A stretch of 64,000 nucleotides of DNA. Origin: Sphingopyxis panaciterrae. GTDB taxonomy: Bacteria > Pseudomonadota > Alphaproteobacteria > Sphingomonadales > Sphingomonadaceae. A program made the position numbers and the translations under genes. Below the pieces are notes generated by a model. That model worked only from the letters and a program-made list of their open reading frames with translations, did not search any database and had not been told where the DNA came from. Each line of letters begins with the position of its first letter. Within the stretch, counting starts at the first letter, position 1. The DNA lies in contig NZ_JAASQN010000001.1 of the NCBI RefSeq assembly GCF_011762125.1, forward strand, positions 868,001 to 932,000, given 5' to 3'. This document shows positions 44,619 through 53,170 of this stretch, one piece after another.

Positions 44619-45011
44619 GCCAGAGGGTCGGGCGATCGCCGCTTCGCGCAAGCGAGGGGGAGGAAAGTCCGGGCTCCACGGAAATCACGGTGCCGGATAA
44701 CGTCCGGCGGGTCCGCTTTCGGGCGGATTCAGGGAAAGTGCCACAGAGAGAAGACCGCCAAAGGCTTCGGCCCGGCGAAAGGTGAAAGGGTGCGGTAAGA
44801 GCGCACCGCGCGGACGGTAACGGACGCGGCATGGCAAACCCCACCGGGAGCAAGGTCGAATAGGGATGGCACGGAAGCAATTCCAGGGTCGGTTCCGGCC
44901 CCGCCGTCCGGGTTGACTGCTTGAGCGTTCGGGTAACCGTCCGTCTAGAGGAATGATCGCCTATCCCCCGTCAAAAGGGGTGGACAGAACCCGGCTTACA
45001 GACCCTCTGGC
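44619..45011 (+). ncRNA. rnpB: RNase P RNA (type A)
   Basis: The catalytic RNA of RNase P, which trims the 5' leader of pre-tRNA. The ends pair: GCCAGAGGGTC at 44619-44629 with GACCCTCTGGC at 45001-45011 (P1). Inside are the universally conserved GAGGAAAGTCCGGGCTCC (about 44659-44676), CAGGGAAAGTGCCACAGAGA, GGTGAAAGGGTGCGGTAAGAGCGCACCG in parts, GCATGGCAAACCCCAC, GGATGGCAC, and the 3' GGACAGAACCCGGCTTACA. About 393 nt, a normal size. No protein-coding gene overlaps it. Confidence 0.95.
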
Positions 45012-45088
45012 ATTTCTCTCCCATCACGCGCGCGGGAACCGCGTGCAACCGGCCCGCGTTCGTATGGGACCAGAAAGGGAGACGAACC

Positions 45089-45244
45089 ATGAAAGTCGTC
45101 GAGGATCATGTCGAAGTCACCGAGACCGAAGCGAGCAGCGGGGTCAAGGGGCACAATGTACGCTATGTGCTCGCCATCTCGCTGATCGCGGCGATCGTCG
45201 TGCTGTCGCTGGTTTGGATCGTCCCCGCGCTGCTGCAGCCCTGA
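45089..45244 (+). CDS. Small single-pass membrane protein (51 residues)
   Basis: A short gene begins at ATG 45089 with an AAGGGAG ribosome site nine bases upstream. It encodes an acidic N-terminus (MKVVEDHVEVTETEASSGVK) followed by one hydrophobic helix (YVLAISLIAAIVVLSLVWIVPALL, in parts, residues 26-49) and stops at TGA 45242-45244. Codon third positions are G/C-rich as in real genes. No family recognised. It starts 78 bases after RNase P RNA. A small inner-membrane protein of unknown role. Confidence 0.7.
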   Translation: MKVVEDHVEVTETEASSGVKGHNVRYVLAISLIAAIVVLSLVWIVPALLQP

Positions 45245-45296
45245 CCCCCGGATCATCTTCCGGCCCTTCGACTGCCTTGCAGGCGCTCAGGATAAA

Positions 45297-45372
45297 CTTC
45301 AGCCTTTGGCTGAAGGCCGGAAGCCCGGCGTGGCTTTTGAAACGGTGATCGAGATCCCGGCCTTCGCCGGGA
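45297..45372. terminator. Two hairpins between convergent genes
   Basis: CTTCAGCC/GGCTGAAG with a TTT loop (45297-45315) and TCCCGGC/GCCGGGA with a CTTC loop (45355-45372) lie between the small membrane protein gene and the convergent secreted-protein gene. Both are perfect stems and could terminate transcription from either side. Confidence 0.5.
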
Positions 45373-45387
45373 TGATGAAAGTCAAGG

Positions 45388-46041
45388 CTATTTGGCCTTG
45401 GTAAAGGCGACGAGCTGTTCCTCGGGATCGGGCGTGTCCGCCATATAGACCGGTTTGGACGGCCGTTTGAAGCGGGTGACGAACGCATCGTCATAGCTCG
45501 CGTCCTCACCCTCGCCGGAGAGTTTCAGCGTCTTGGTCTCGACGTCGCCGGTGAGGAGATTCCAGCTCATCTCATTGCCGTCGTGCGCATAGGTGCGGCT
45601 GTAAACCGTCGCATCGAGCCCGATCAGCCGCATCTTCGGCTGCACCTTGTCGGCGCGGTAGCGATAGGTGGCCGACAGTGCGGTGGTGCCGCCGGTCAGA
45701 TCCTTGACTGTCAGCACGCCCTTTGCGATCGACAATTCGGCGGCGCCCAGCGCGTCGGGTGCCAGCTTGAAGTCGCCGCCCGGCTGATGCCCGATGTCGA
45801 CTTCGCCGCGATAGCTCAGCACGACATAGAGGTGGCGTTCGTCGGGGCTCGCGACCACGAACACCGTATCGGTATCGCCATCGCCGTTGAGGTCTCCATC
45901 GGCGCGGCCTTCGATTTCCTCACCGAGTTCGAGCTGATCGAGCAGGAACTGGTCGGTAACCGCCGACAGCGGCGGGCGCACCGGTGCGGCATGGGCCGTA
46001 GTTTGCAACAATATTGCGGCCAGAAACATCATTTTTCGCAT
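45388..46041 (-). CDS. Secreted protein with an EF-hand-like DxDxDG segment, function unknown
   Basis: A 217-residue protein with a signal peptide (MRKMMFLAAILLQTTAHA-A). Residues about 46-58 read GRADGDLNGDGDTDTV, a calcium-binding FG-GAP/dockerin-like loop. The remainder is predicted mostly beta (HLYVVLSYRGEVDIGHQ, LSIAKGVLTVKDLTGG, ATYRYRADKVQPKMRLIGLD). A GGGGAGAAC ribosome site precedes ATG 46041. Probably periplasmic or exported. I know no function for it. Confidence 0.72.
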   Translation of the reverse strand: MRKMMFLAAILLQTTAHAAPVRPPLSAVTDQFLLDQLELGEEIEGRADGDLNGDGDTDTVFVVASPDERHLYVVLSYRGEVDIGHQPGGDFKLAPDALGAAELSIAKGVLTVKDLTGGTTALSATYRYRADKVQPKMRLIGLDATVYSRTYAHDGNEMSWNLLTGDVETKTLKLSGEGEDASYDDAFVTRFKRPSKPVYMADTPDPEEQLVAFTKAK

Positions 46042-46137
46042 TGCCGCGTTCTCCCCCGATCGGGCATCAGATTATCAGCTGTTACCCGATCGTCCAGCCA
46101 TTGCCGGTGATGGCGGGCACAATATGGCGCGGCATAG

Positions 46138-46325
46138 ATTCGGCTTTGGGGTGGGGAGCGGGCGTCGCTTTCTACAGCTTCGTCATCCGCGGAGGAGACC
46201 CGTGGCTCTTCCGCCTTGACCCGGAATCCCGCTTTTTTGAAGGTAGCGCAGGTTTCGACGTCCAGCGGGACCCCGGATCAAGTCCGGGGTGACGATGATG
46301 GAGATGGAACTAACGGCCGAAAGCT
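46138..46325. repeat. Dispersed palindromic repeat element, copy 2
   Basis: Shares with the element at 5501-5640 (inverted) the blocks TTTGGGGTGGGGAGCGG, TCGCTTTCTACAGCTTCGTC, CCCGCTTTTTT and AGCGGGACCCCGGATC followed by AAGTCCGGGGTGACGATG. It ends next to CTAACGGCCGAAAGCTGCC, which is also beside copy 1 but on the other side, suggesting inversion or modular assembly. It fills the 312-bp gap before greB. Confidence 0.75.
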
Positions 46326-46353
46326 GCCCTACGCCGATGGCAGCCGCACGATG

Positions 46354-46842
46354 TCAATTTTCGGGATAATCTACCCCCATCACTTCCCATTCCTTCGGCC
46401 CGGCCGGAAGCTGCACGGTCCTGAGGTCGCCGACCGCCGCGCCGCGCAGGGCGCGGGCGAGGGGGCTGTTCCAACCGATCCGCCCGTCACCGGCCTCGGC
46501 CTCATCATCGCCGACCAGCGTGACGGTGCGGCGCGCGTCGTCGTCATCGGCGAGTTCGACGGTGGCGCCGAACCAAATGCGGCTCTGGTCGGGTTGCTGC
46601 GCGGGGTCGACGATGCGCGCTGCCTTCATCCGCCGGGCGAGGAAGGAAAGCCGCCGGTCGATCTCGCGCAGCCGCTTGCGGCCATAAATATAGTCGCCAT
46701 TCTCGCTGCGGTCGCCATTGCCCGCCGCCCAGCTGATCGTTTCGACCAGCTTGGGGCGTTCGATCCCGAACAGCGCCTCATATTCGGCGCGCAGCGCCGC
46801 GAAGCCCGCAGGGCTGATGACATTGGTCTTTTCCCCCGCCAC
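46354..46842 (-). CDS. greB: Transcription elongation factor GreB
   Basis: A 162-residue GreA/GreB factor that helps backtracked RNA polymerase by stimulating transcript cleavage. Seen: the N-terminal coiled-coil (SPAGFAALRAEYEALFGIERPKLVETISWAAGNGDRSENGDYIYGRKRLREIDRRLSFLARRM, in parts), with the GreB-type NGDRSENGDYIYGRKRLREIDRR block, and the FKBP-like C-terminal domain (IGWNSPLARALRGAAVGD). The start is GTG 46842, eight bases after the slt stop. The longer frame upstream is a shadow of slt. No clear ribosome site, so coupling to slt is likely. Confidence 0.88.
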   Translation of the reverse strand: MAGEKTNVISPAGFAALRAEYEALFGIERPKLVETISWAAGNGDRSENGDYIYGRKRLREIDRRLSFLARRMKAARIVDPAQQPDQSRIWFGATVELADDDDARRTVTLVGDDEAEAGDGRIGWNSPLARALRGAAVGDLRTVQLPAGPKEWEVMGVDYPEN

Positions 46843-46850
46843 GGTGCGGC

Positions 46851-48881
46851 TTAACCCGGCGTGCGTTTGCCGAGGTAGAAGCTGAGCGGCGCATTGGGCA
46901 ACGACCGGTTTCCGTCGCGAAGCGTGTCGTAGACGACGGCGTTTTCGAGCACGCGCTGTACATAGTTGCGCGTTTCGAAGATCGGGATCGCCTCGATCCA
47001 ATCCACCATCTCGATCCCGCCGCCGCGCGGATCGCCGTTGGCGCGCAGCCATTTGTTCACATTGCCGGGCCCGGCGTTATACGCTGCGACCGCGAGCGGA
47101 TAGCTGCCGCCGAAATAGCTCAGCATCTGCTGGAAATAGGTCGATCCGAGCATCATGTTGTAGTTGGTGTCGGTGGTCAGCGACCCGGCATCGTAGCTTA
47201 GCCCCAGCTTTCCTGCGACCTCGCGTGCCGTGCCCGGCATCAGCTGCATCATCCCGCGCGCGCCGGCGTGGCTGATCGCCTGCCGGTCGAACTGGCTTTC
47301 CTGCCGGGTGATCGCGTGGATGAAGGTCCAATTGCCTTCATGCCCCGCAGGCACGCGGACGGTCGGGAAACCCGACACCTCGACGGCATCGAGGCTGTTC
47401 GCCTGCGCGCTGCGGCCGATCATGACGCCAAGGTCAGGGCGGCCGATCGCCGAGGCAAGCTGTCCGGCGAGGACATGGTCGGCGGGGGAGGTGGCTTTCT
47501 GCGCGAGGGCGCGCAGGAACAATGATTGCTCGCGCCACGCGCCGATTTCGCCAAGCGCGCGCGCGGCGCGGACGAGGCGGTCGTCGTCGAACGCGCGTTT
47601 TTCGTCGCCGCTGACCTGGATTGACGGCACCGGGGCGGGTCTGGGCTGCGCCCGGTTCAGCCGTTCGAGCGAGAGCTGGCCGTAAAACTGGTCATAATGC
47701 TGCGCGGCGTCGGCGAAATGCGCGTTGGCGGTTGCAGGGTCGCCTGCTGCGAGCGCGGCGCGCCCCGCCCAGTAAAAACCCTTGGTCCGCGTCTGCGCCG
47801 AGCGCGCGGCTTCGCCATAATTGCGGAACAGCCGCACCGCTTCCGCAGGGCGGCCGAGGTTCTTGAACGCAAGTTGCCCGGCAAGCCAGGCGAGCGAGGT
47901 ATAATCGTCGCGGATGCCGAGCGGGGTTTCGCGGATCACCGTGCCCGGTGGAAGTGCGTCGTCGAGCTGCCGCGCGATATTATAGGCGGTCTGCTTGTCT
48001 CCCGCGGCATCGGCAGCCCGTGCGTTGGTGAGCAGGGTTTCGAGCCATTCCTCGGCATCGGCCGGCGCGCTAGCCAGCGAGCGCGGCGCGGCGAGCAGCG
48101 CGCGGGCCTCGCCGACGCGGTTCGCCTTGCGCAGCCAGGTCGCCTTGTCGGTGATATAACCCGCGTCGGTGCGCGTCAGCGACGGATTGGCGCCCTCGAC
48201 CGCCATCGCCTGCATCGCCGCGTCGACCGCGCCGCTGCGCATTGCCAGGCGCGCCGAAAAGACGCTGCGCCGCTCAGGCGAGGTATAGGCAAGCTGGCGG
48301 CCCGCCGCCGATGTGGCGCCGAGCCACAACAGGCGGTCCATCCGCGCATCGTGGTCGGCGGGAGTCAGCGCGCCGGGGAAGAAGCTCAGCACCCGGCTCG
48401 TTTCATAATCGTCGAGCGTCCCGCTCGTCCACGCGCGACGGACCGCGGCGTTGGCCTCGTCGCGGCGCCCGGTGGCGTTGAGCGCGAGCGCCATGCGCAG
48501 GTTGCCGCTCGCGGTCTGCGGCGGGTAGGCGGCGAAATAGGCGAGCGTGCGCGCAGGGTCGAAGCTGTCGAGCGCGATCGCCTTTTCGGCGCGGCCACGC
48601 ATCTTGTCGGCGTCGGGCCAGCCCTTGTTCGCCATCAGGAAGCGCGAAAGCTGGTCGAAGGAGGCGCCGGTGTTCGCCGTCAGCCGCCGCCATTCCATCA
48701 CCGCGTCGCCGACCGAACTGCTCGACGGCGGCGGCCCCGATGCCGAGGCGAGCCCCATCTGGGCGCGGTACCAGGCCATTTGTTCGGGGGTCAGTTCGCT
48801 GGCCGTGGCAGCGGTAGGAATGAGAAGAGCCGCGGCGAGCGCGAGGCGGGAAATATGGGACAGCGAAATCATGGACGCCAT
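46851..48881 (-). CDS. Soluble lytic murein transglycosylase (Slt70-like)
   Basis: A 676-residue periplasmic lytic transglycosylase with signal peptide (MASMISLSHISRLALAAALLIPTAATA). Residues about 60-470 are a long alpha-superhelical region (repeats such as YWAGRAALAAGDPATANAHFADAAQHYDQFYGQL). The C-terminal SLT domain carries the catalytic Glu in HAITRQESQFDRQAISHAGARGMMQLMPGTA (in parts), then MMLGSTYFQQML and AVAAYNAGPGNV. It cleaves glycan strands to 1,6-anhydro ends. ATG 48881 is chosen with AAGGAG 12 bases upstream. Divergent from dapA. Confidence 0.93.
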   Translation of the reverse strand: MASMISLSHISRLALAAALLIPTAATASELTPEQMAWYRAQMGLASASGPPPSSSSVGDAVMEWRRLTANTGASFDQLSRFLMANKGWPDADKMRGRAEKAIALDSFDPARTLAYFAAYPPQTASGNLRMALALNATGRRDEANAAVRRAWTSGTLDDYETSRVLSFFPGALTPADHDARMDRLLWLGATSAAGRQLAYTSPERRSVFSARLAMRSGAVDAAMQAMAVEGANPSLTRTDAGYITDKATWLRKANRVGEARALLAAPRSLASAPADAEEWLETLLTNARAADAAGDKQTAYNIARQLDDALPPGTVIRETPLGIRDDYTSLAWLAGQLAFKNLGRPAEAVRLFRNYGEAARSAQTRTKGFYWAGRAALAAGDPATANAHFADAAQHYDQFYGQLSLERLNRAQPRPAPVPSIQVSGDEKRAFDDDRLVRAARALGEIGAWREQSLFLRALAQKATSPADHVLAGQLASAIGRPDLGVMIGRSAQANSLDAVEVSGFPTVRVPAGHEGNWTFIHAITRQESQFDRQAISHAGARGMMQLMPGTAREVAGKLGLSYDAGSLTTDTNYNMMLGSTYFQQMLSYFGGSYPLAVAAYNAGPGNVNKWLRANGDPRGGGIEMVDWIEAIPIFETRNYVQRVLENAVVYDTLRDGNRSLPNAPLSFYLGKRTPG

Positions 48882-48982
48882 ATTAATGCCAAACTCCTTG
48901 CGGGGCGCTGAATAGGCGTCCATTAGGCGGCGCGCCTGAGATTCCTATCGGTCGCGGGCCGGTTTTTGTAAAGGAGCGGAGC

Positions 48983-49858
48983 ATGTTTTCGGGTTCGATT
49001 CCCGCCTTGGTGACGCCATTTCGCGACGGAGCGTTCGACGCGCCGGCCTTCAAACGGCTGGTCGAATGGCAGATCGACGAGGGAACGAGCGCGCTGGTGC
49101 CGTGCGGCACGACCGGCGAAAGCCCGACGCTGGGCTTCGAGGAACATTATCGCGTCATCGACTGCTGCATCGAAGCGGCGGCGGGCCGTGTTCCGGTGAT
49201 CGCCGGCTGCGGATCGAACGATACCGCGACCGCGATCCGCCACATGCGCCATGCACAGGCGGCGGGCGCGGCGGCGGCGCTGGTCGTCGCACCCTATTAC
49301 AACCGGCCGACGCAGGACGGCATGCTCGCGCATTTCAAGGCGCTCGCCGATGCGTGCGACCTGCCGATCGTCGTCTATAATGTTCCCGGCCGCACCGTCG
49401 CCGACATCAGCGCCGAGACGATGTGCAAGCTTGCCGAAATGCCGTCGGTTGTCGCGATCAAGGATGCGAGCGGCGATCTGGCGCGCGTGACGATGCATCG
49501 TGCGGGTGCGGGCGTGGATTTCTGCCAGCTCAGCGGCAATGACGATCTGTGGCTGCCGCATGCGGTGATGGGCGGCGCCGGCTGCATCTCGGTCACCGCC
49601 AACGTCGCGCCGCGCCTGTGCGCCGACTTCGCGGCCGCCTGCGCCGCGGATGACTGGGCGAAAGCGCTGCAATTGCACGACCGGTTGTTCGACCTGCACA
49701 AGGCGATGTTCTCCGATGCGTCGCCCGGGCCCGCCAAATATGCGCTGTCGCGCGTCCACGACTGGTTTTCGCCCGAAGTGCGCCTACCTATCATCCCGGC
49801 GTCCGACGCATCGCGGAAAGCCGTCGATGCCGCACTGTCCGCGGCGGGAGTTCTCTAG
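48983..49858 (+). CDS. dapA: 4-hydroxy-tetrahydrodipicolinate synthase
   Basis: A 291-residue TIM-barrel aldolase that condenses pyruvate with aspartate semialdehyde in the lysine/diaminopimelate pathway. Seen: [35 protein letters not shown], Tyr132 in VVYNVPGRT and the Schiff-base Lys160 in VAIKDASGD. The ribosome site GGAGCGGAGC precedes ATG 48983. Eight bases after its end comes smpB on the same strand. Confidence 0.97.
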   Translation: MFSGSIPALVTPFRDGAFDAPAFKRLVEWQIDEGTSALVPCGTTGESPTLGFEEHYRVIDCCIEAAAGRVPVIAGCGSNDTATAIRHMRHAQAAGAAAALVVAPYYNRPTQDGMLAHFKALADACDLPIVVYNVPGRTVADISAETMCKLAEMPSVVAIKDASGDLARVTMHRAGAGVDFCQLSGNDDLWLPHAVMGGAGCISVTANVAPRLCADFAAACAADDWAKALQLHDRLFDLHKAMFSDASPGPAKYALSRVHDWFSPEVRLPIIPASDASRKAVDAALSAAGVL

Positions 49859-49866
49859 GTTTCGAA

Positions 49867-50352
49867 ATGGCCCGTCCCCAGTCCGCCGCAGAATTCGACA
49901 AGAAGAAGGTCGTCGCCGAGAACCGGCGCGCGCGCTTCGACTTTGCCATCGAACAGGTGTTCGAGGCGGGGATCGCGTTGCAGGGCACCGAGGTCAAATC
50001 GCTGCGCTTCGGTGAGGGCACGATCGCCGAAAGCTATGCCGAGGTGAAGGGCAACGAGGTGTGGCTGATCAACAGCAACATCCCCGAATTCAGCCATGGC
50101 AACCGCCACAATCACGAACCCAAGCGTCCGCGCAAGCTGTTGCTCAGCGGCCGCGAAATCAACAAGATGTACGCCGGCGTCGCGCGGCAGGGCATGACGC
50201 TCGTCCCGCTTTCGGTCTATTTCAACAGCCGCGGCCGCGCCAAGGTCGAACTTGCCCTCGCCAAGGGCAAGAAGGCGCATGACAAGCGGGAGTCGATCAA
50301 GGAACGCGACTGGAAGCGCGACAAGCAAAGACTGATGAAAGACCGCGGATGA
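49867..50352 (+). CDS. smpB: SsrA-binding protein SmpB
   Basis: A 161-residue tmRNA-binding protein required for trans-translation. Seen: [34 protein letters not shown] (in parts), the RRKLLL-type [11 protein letters not shown] segment, [35 protein letters not shown], and a basic C-terminal tail that enters the ribosome. Its stop overlaps the DUF2062 start (ATGA at 50349-50352). The tmRNA gene itself is not in the window. Confidence 0.97.
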   Translation: MARPQSAAEFDKKKVVAENRRARFDFAIEQVFEAGIALQGTEVKSLRFGEGTIAESYAEVKGNEVWLINSNIPEFSHGNRHNHEPKRPRKLLLSGREINKMYAGVARQGMTLVPLSVYFNSRGRAKVELALAKGKKAHDKRESIKERDWKRDKQRLMKDRG

Positions 50353-50990
50353 GCGAGATGAAAAAGATCAAATCGCGCCGCGTCCAATCTGAAACCGGCC
50401 TGATGAACTGGATCCGGCGCAATTCGCCGAACCGCGAGGAATTGCTGGAAAGCCGCTTTATCAAGCCGTTCGCGCACCGCGTCGCGCACAGCCATTTGTG
50501 GCGCTTTACCCGTACGTCGGTGCGTCGCGGGACCGCGCTGGGGCTGTTCGTCGGCATTTTTTTCCTGATTCCCGGCGTGCAGATATTGGGCGTCGCGCTG
50601 CTGGCGCTGCCGTTTCGCGCGAATATCCCGATCGGGGCCGCGATGACCTTCCTGTCCAACCCGGTCACCACCCCGCTGATCCTCGCGGCATCGGTGTGGC
50701 TGGGCAGCGCGCTGTTCGGCATGCACACCAATGTGTCGAACCTCTACATCCTTTACGACGAGGGGGCCTCGCTCGTCGAATGGTGGCATTGGTTCACCGC
50801 CAACGCGGGGACCGCGTTGCTTGGCGGCCTGGCCGGGCTGTTCGTCATTTCGGTGGTTTCGGCGATCGTCGGTTATATTCTCGCCTCGGTGATCTGGGAC
50901 AGCTGGATTCGCCTGCGCTGGCGGCAAAAGATTCGCCGTGCGCGCGACAAACGACTTGAGCCATCGACGAGCGACACGCCCCCCGGTTGA
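50349..50990 (+). CDS. DUF2062 domain membrane protein
   Basis: A 213-residue inner-membrane protein of the DUF2062 family. A basic N-terminus (MKKIKSRRV) is followed by [53 protein letters not shown] (in parts), the family core with two membrane helices and the N-P-x-T motif, then a later hydrophobic segment ([29 protein letters not shown]). Function not established. Start codon overlaps the smpB stop, so it is in the dapA-smpB operon, a common order in sphingomonads. Confidence 0.88.
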   Translation: MSEMKKIKSRRVQSETGLMNWIRRNSPNREELLESRFIKPFAHRVAHSHLWRFTRTSVRRGTALGLFVGIFFLIPGVQILGVALLALPFRANIPIGAAMTFLSNPVTTPLILAASVWLGSALFGMHTNVSNLYILYDEGASLVEWWHWFTANAGTALLGGLAGLFVISVVSAIVGYILASVIWDSWIRLRWRQKIRRARDKRLEPSTSDTPPG

Positions 50991-51086
50991 ACCGCCGCAG
51001 CGCAGGGGTATAGCAGGTCTATCGCTAAATATCGTCCCGCACCCGCGGGCCGATCCTCTGCTCTGTCTTGAAATCCGGGGAATGCT

Positions 51087-53147
51087 ATGACCTCTCTCAA
51101 TTCGTCTTCGCGCCTGATGGCGACTGCCGCGCTGGGCGCGTTTCTGCTCGGCGCGTTGCCGGCGATGGCGCAGGAAACCACCGCCACCGCACCCGCCGCC
51201 CAAACTGCTGCCAAGCCTGAAATCGGCGATTTCGGTTTTGACACGACAGGCATGGACAAGAGCGTCCAGCCGGGCGACGATTTCTATGCCTTTGCCAACG
51301 GCACCTGGGCGAAGAATACCCAGATCCCGGCCGACAAATCGAACTATGGCATGTTCACCGCGCTTGGCGACCTGTCGCAAAAGCGGACCCAGGAAATCCT
51401 CGAAGCGGCAAAGGGCGACCCGAACAGCATGATCGGCCGCGCCTACGCCTCCTATCTCGATTCCGCGGCGGTCGAGGCCAAGGGGCTCGCGCCGATCCAG
51501 CCGTGGTTGAACAAGATCCGCAGCGTCGACAAGGCGGGGCTCGCCGCGCTGCTTGCCGAAGCCGACCGCAGCGGTGTCTCGCACTTCTTCGGCGGCTATG
51601 TCGGCCAGGACGACAAGAACCCCGACGTCTATATCTATTCGATGGGGCAGGGCGGCATCGGCATGCCCGACCGCGATTTCTACCTGAAGGACGGCGAGCG
51701 CAATGCGAAGCTGCAGGCGGCCTATGTCAAGCATCTCGAAAATGTCCTGACGCTGGCAGGCGAAAAGGATGCCGCGGCGCGGGCACAGGCGATCTATGCG
51801 TTCGAAAAGCAGATCGCGACGGTCCATTGGGACAAGAATGACAGCAGCGATGCGGTCAAGGTCTATAACAAGATGACGATTGGCCAACTCGCGCAGAGTG
51901 CGCCGGGCTTCGACTGGACGACCTTCATCCGCGGCGTCGGGGTCAAGGAAAACGCGTTGCTGGTTGCGCAGCCGAGCGCCTTCACCGGCGAGGCGAAGCT
52001 GCTCGCCGACGCGCCGATCGGCGTCATCCGCGACATATTGATCGTCCGCAGCCTCGACGGTTTCTCGGACGTCCTGCCCGATGCGGTCGCGCAGGAAGCC
52101 TTCGCCTTCTACGGCACCGCGCTGTCGGGCACGCCTCAGATGCAGGAGCGCTGGAAGCGCGCCGTCGATTTCACCACCGGCAATCTGGGCGAGGCGGTCG
52201 GCCAGGATTATGTCGCCAAATATTTTCCGCCCGAAACCAAGGCGGCGATGGACGGCCTCGTCAAGAATGTCCTCGCGGCGCTCGACACGCGCATCGGCAA
52301 CCTGACGTGGATGCAGCCCGCAACCAAGGTGAAGGCGAAAAAGAAGCTCGCCAATTTTACCACCAAGATCGGCTATCCCGACCGCTGGAAGGATTATGGC
52401 AAGCTGGAGATCAAGGCCGACGACCTGTTCGGCAATTCGCTGCGTTCGAACCAGTTCGCGCATGACGACAATATCGGCCGCCTCGGCGGCCCGATCCGGC
52501 GCTGGGAGTGGGGGATGACCCCGATGGAGGTCAACGCCTACGCAAATTTCGGTATGAACGAGATCGTTTTCCCGGCCGCGATCCTTCAGCCGCCTTTCTT
52601 CGATCCGAAGGCCGACGCGGCGATCAACTATGGCGGCATCGGTGCGGTCATCGGCCACGAAATCAGCCATCATTTCGACGATCAGGGCGCGAAATATGAC
52701 GAGACCGGCAAGCTCGCCGACTGGTGGACCCCCGCCGACGTCGCGGCGTTCGAAGCCGCGGGCAAGGCACTCGTCGCGCAATATGACGCCTATGAAGTGC
52801 TGCCCGGCGAAAAGCTGGACGGCACTTTCACGCTGGGTGAGAATATCGGCGACCTCGCCGGCCTGACGATCGCCTACGATGCCTATAAAAAGTCGCTGGG
52901 CGGCAAGGAGGCGCCGGTGTTGGGCGGCCTGACCGGCGACCAGCGCTTCTTCCTCGGTTGGGCGCAGGTGTGGCGGCGCAACTATCGCGAACAGAATCTG
53001 TCGCAGCGGATCACCACCGATCCCCATTCGCCGTCGATTCAGCGGTCTTGGGTCTCGCGCAACCTTGACCCTTGGTATAAGGCCTATAACGTCAAGGAAG
53101 GCCAGAAGCTGTATCTGGCGCCGAAAGACCGCGTCCGCATCTGGTAA
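51087..53147 (+). CDS. M13 family metallopeptidase (neprilysin/PepO-like)
   Basis: A 686-residue secreted zinc peptidase with signal peptide (MTSLNSSSRLMATAALGAFLLGALPAMAQ). Seen: an N-terminal peptidase_M13_N domain (VQPGDDFYAFANGTW, the family opening), the zinc motif VIGHEISHHFDDQG (HExxH), the third ligand in GENIGDLAG (ExxxD) and C-terminal VKEGQKLYLAPKDRVRIW. It hydrolyses short peptides in the periplasm. The gap 50991-51086 looks like a promoter region. It is 23 bases upstream of cckA. Confidence 0.94.
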   Translation: MTSLNSSSRLMATAALGAFLLGALPAMAQETTATAPAAQTAAKPEIGDFGFDTTGMDKSVQPGDDFYAFANGTWAKNTQIPADKSNYGMFTALGDLSQKRTQEILEAAKGDPNSMIGRAYASYLDSAAVEAKGLAPIQPWLNKIRSVDKAGLAALLAEADRSGVSHFFGGYVGQDDKNPDVYIYSMGQGGIGMPDRDFYLKDGERNAKLQAAYVKHLENVLTLAGEKDAAARAQAIYAFEKQIATVHWDKNDSSDAVKVYNKMTIGQLAQSAPGFDWTTFIRGVGVKENALLVAQPSAFTGEAKLLADAPIGVIRDILIVRSLDGFSDVLPDAVAQEAFAFYGTALSGTPQMQERWKRAVDFTTGNLGEAVGQDYVAKYFPPETKAAMDGLVKNVLAALDTRIGNLTWMQPATKVKAKKKLANFTTKIGYPDRWKDYGKLEIKADDLFGNSLRSNQFAHDDNIGRLGGPIRRWEWGMTPMEVNAYANFGMNEIVFPAAILQPPFFDPKADAAINYGGIGAVIGHEISHHFDDQGAKYDETGKLADWWTPADVAAFEAAGKALVAQYDAYEVLPGEKLDGTFTLGENIGDLAGLTIAYDAYKKSLGGKEAPVLGGLTGDQRFFLGWAQVWRRNYREQNLSQRITTDPHSPSIQRSWVSRNLDPWYKAYNVKEGQKLYLAPKDRVRIW

Positions 53148-53170
53148 CGCGCCAATAGGAAAGACTGTCA

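Noticed and set aside
45270..45380. Possible CRISPR or tandem array from the clustered hairpins
   Set aside because: The hairpins differ in sequence and there is no regular repeat-spacer pattern.
48990..49010. TCGGGTTCGATTCCCG resembling a tRNA T-arm
   Set aside because: It lies at the dapA start codon in frame (SGSIPAL), and no acceptor stem or anticodon arm surrounds it.
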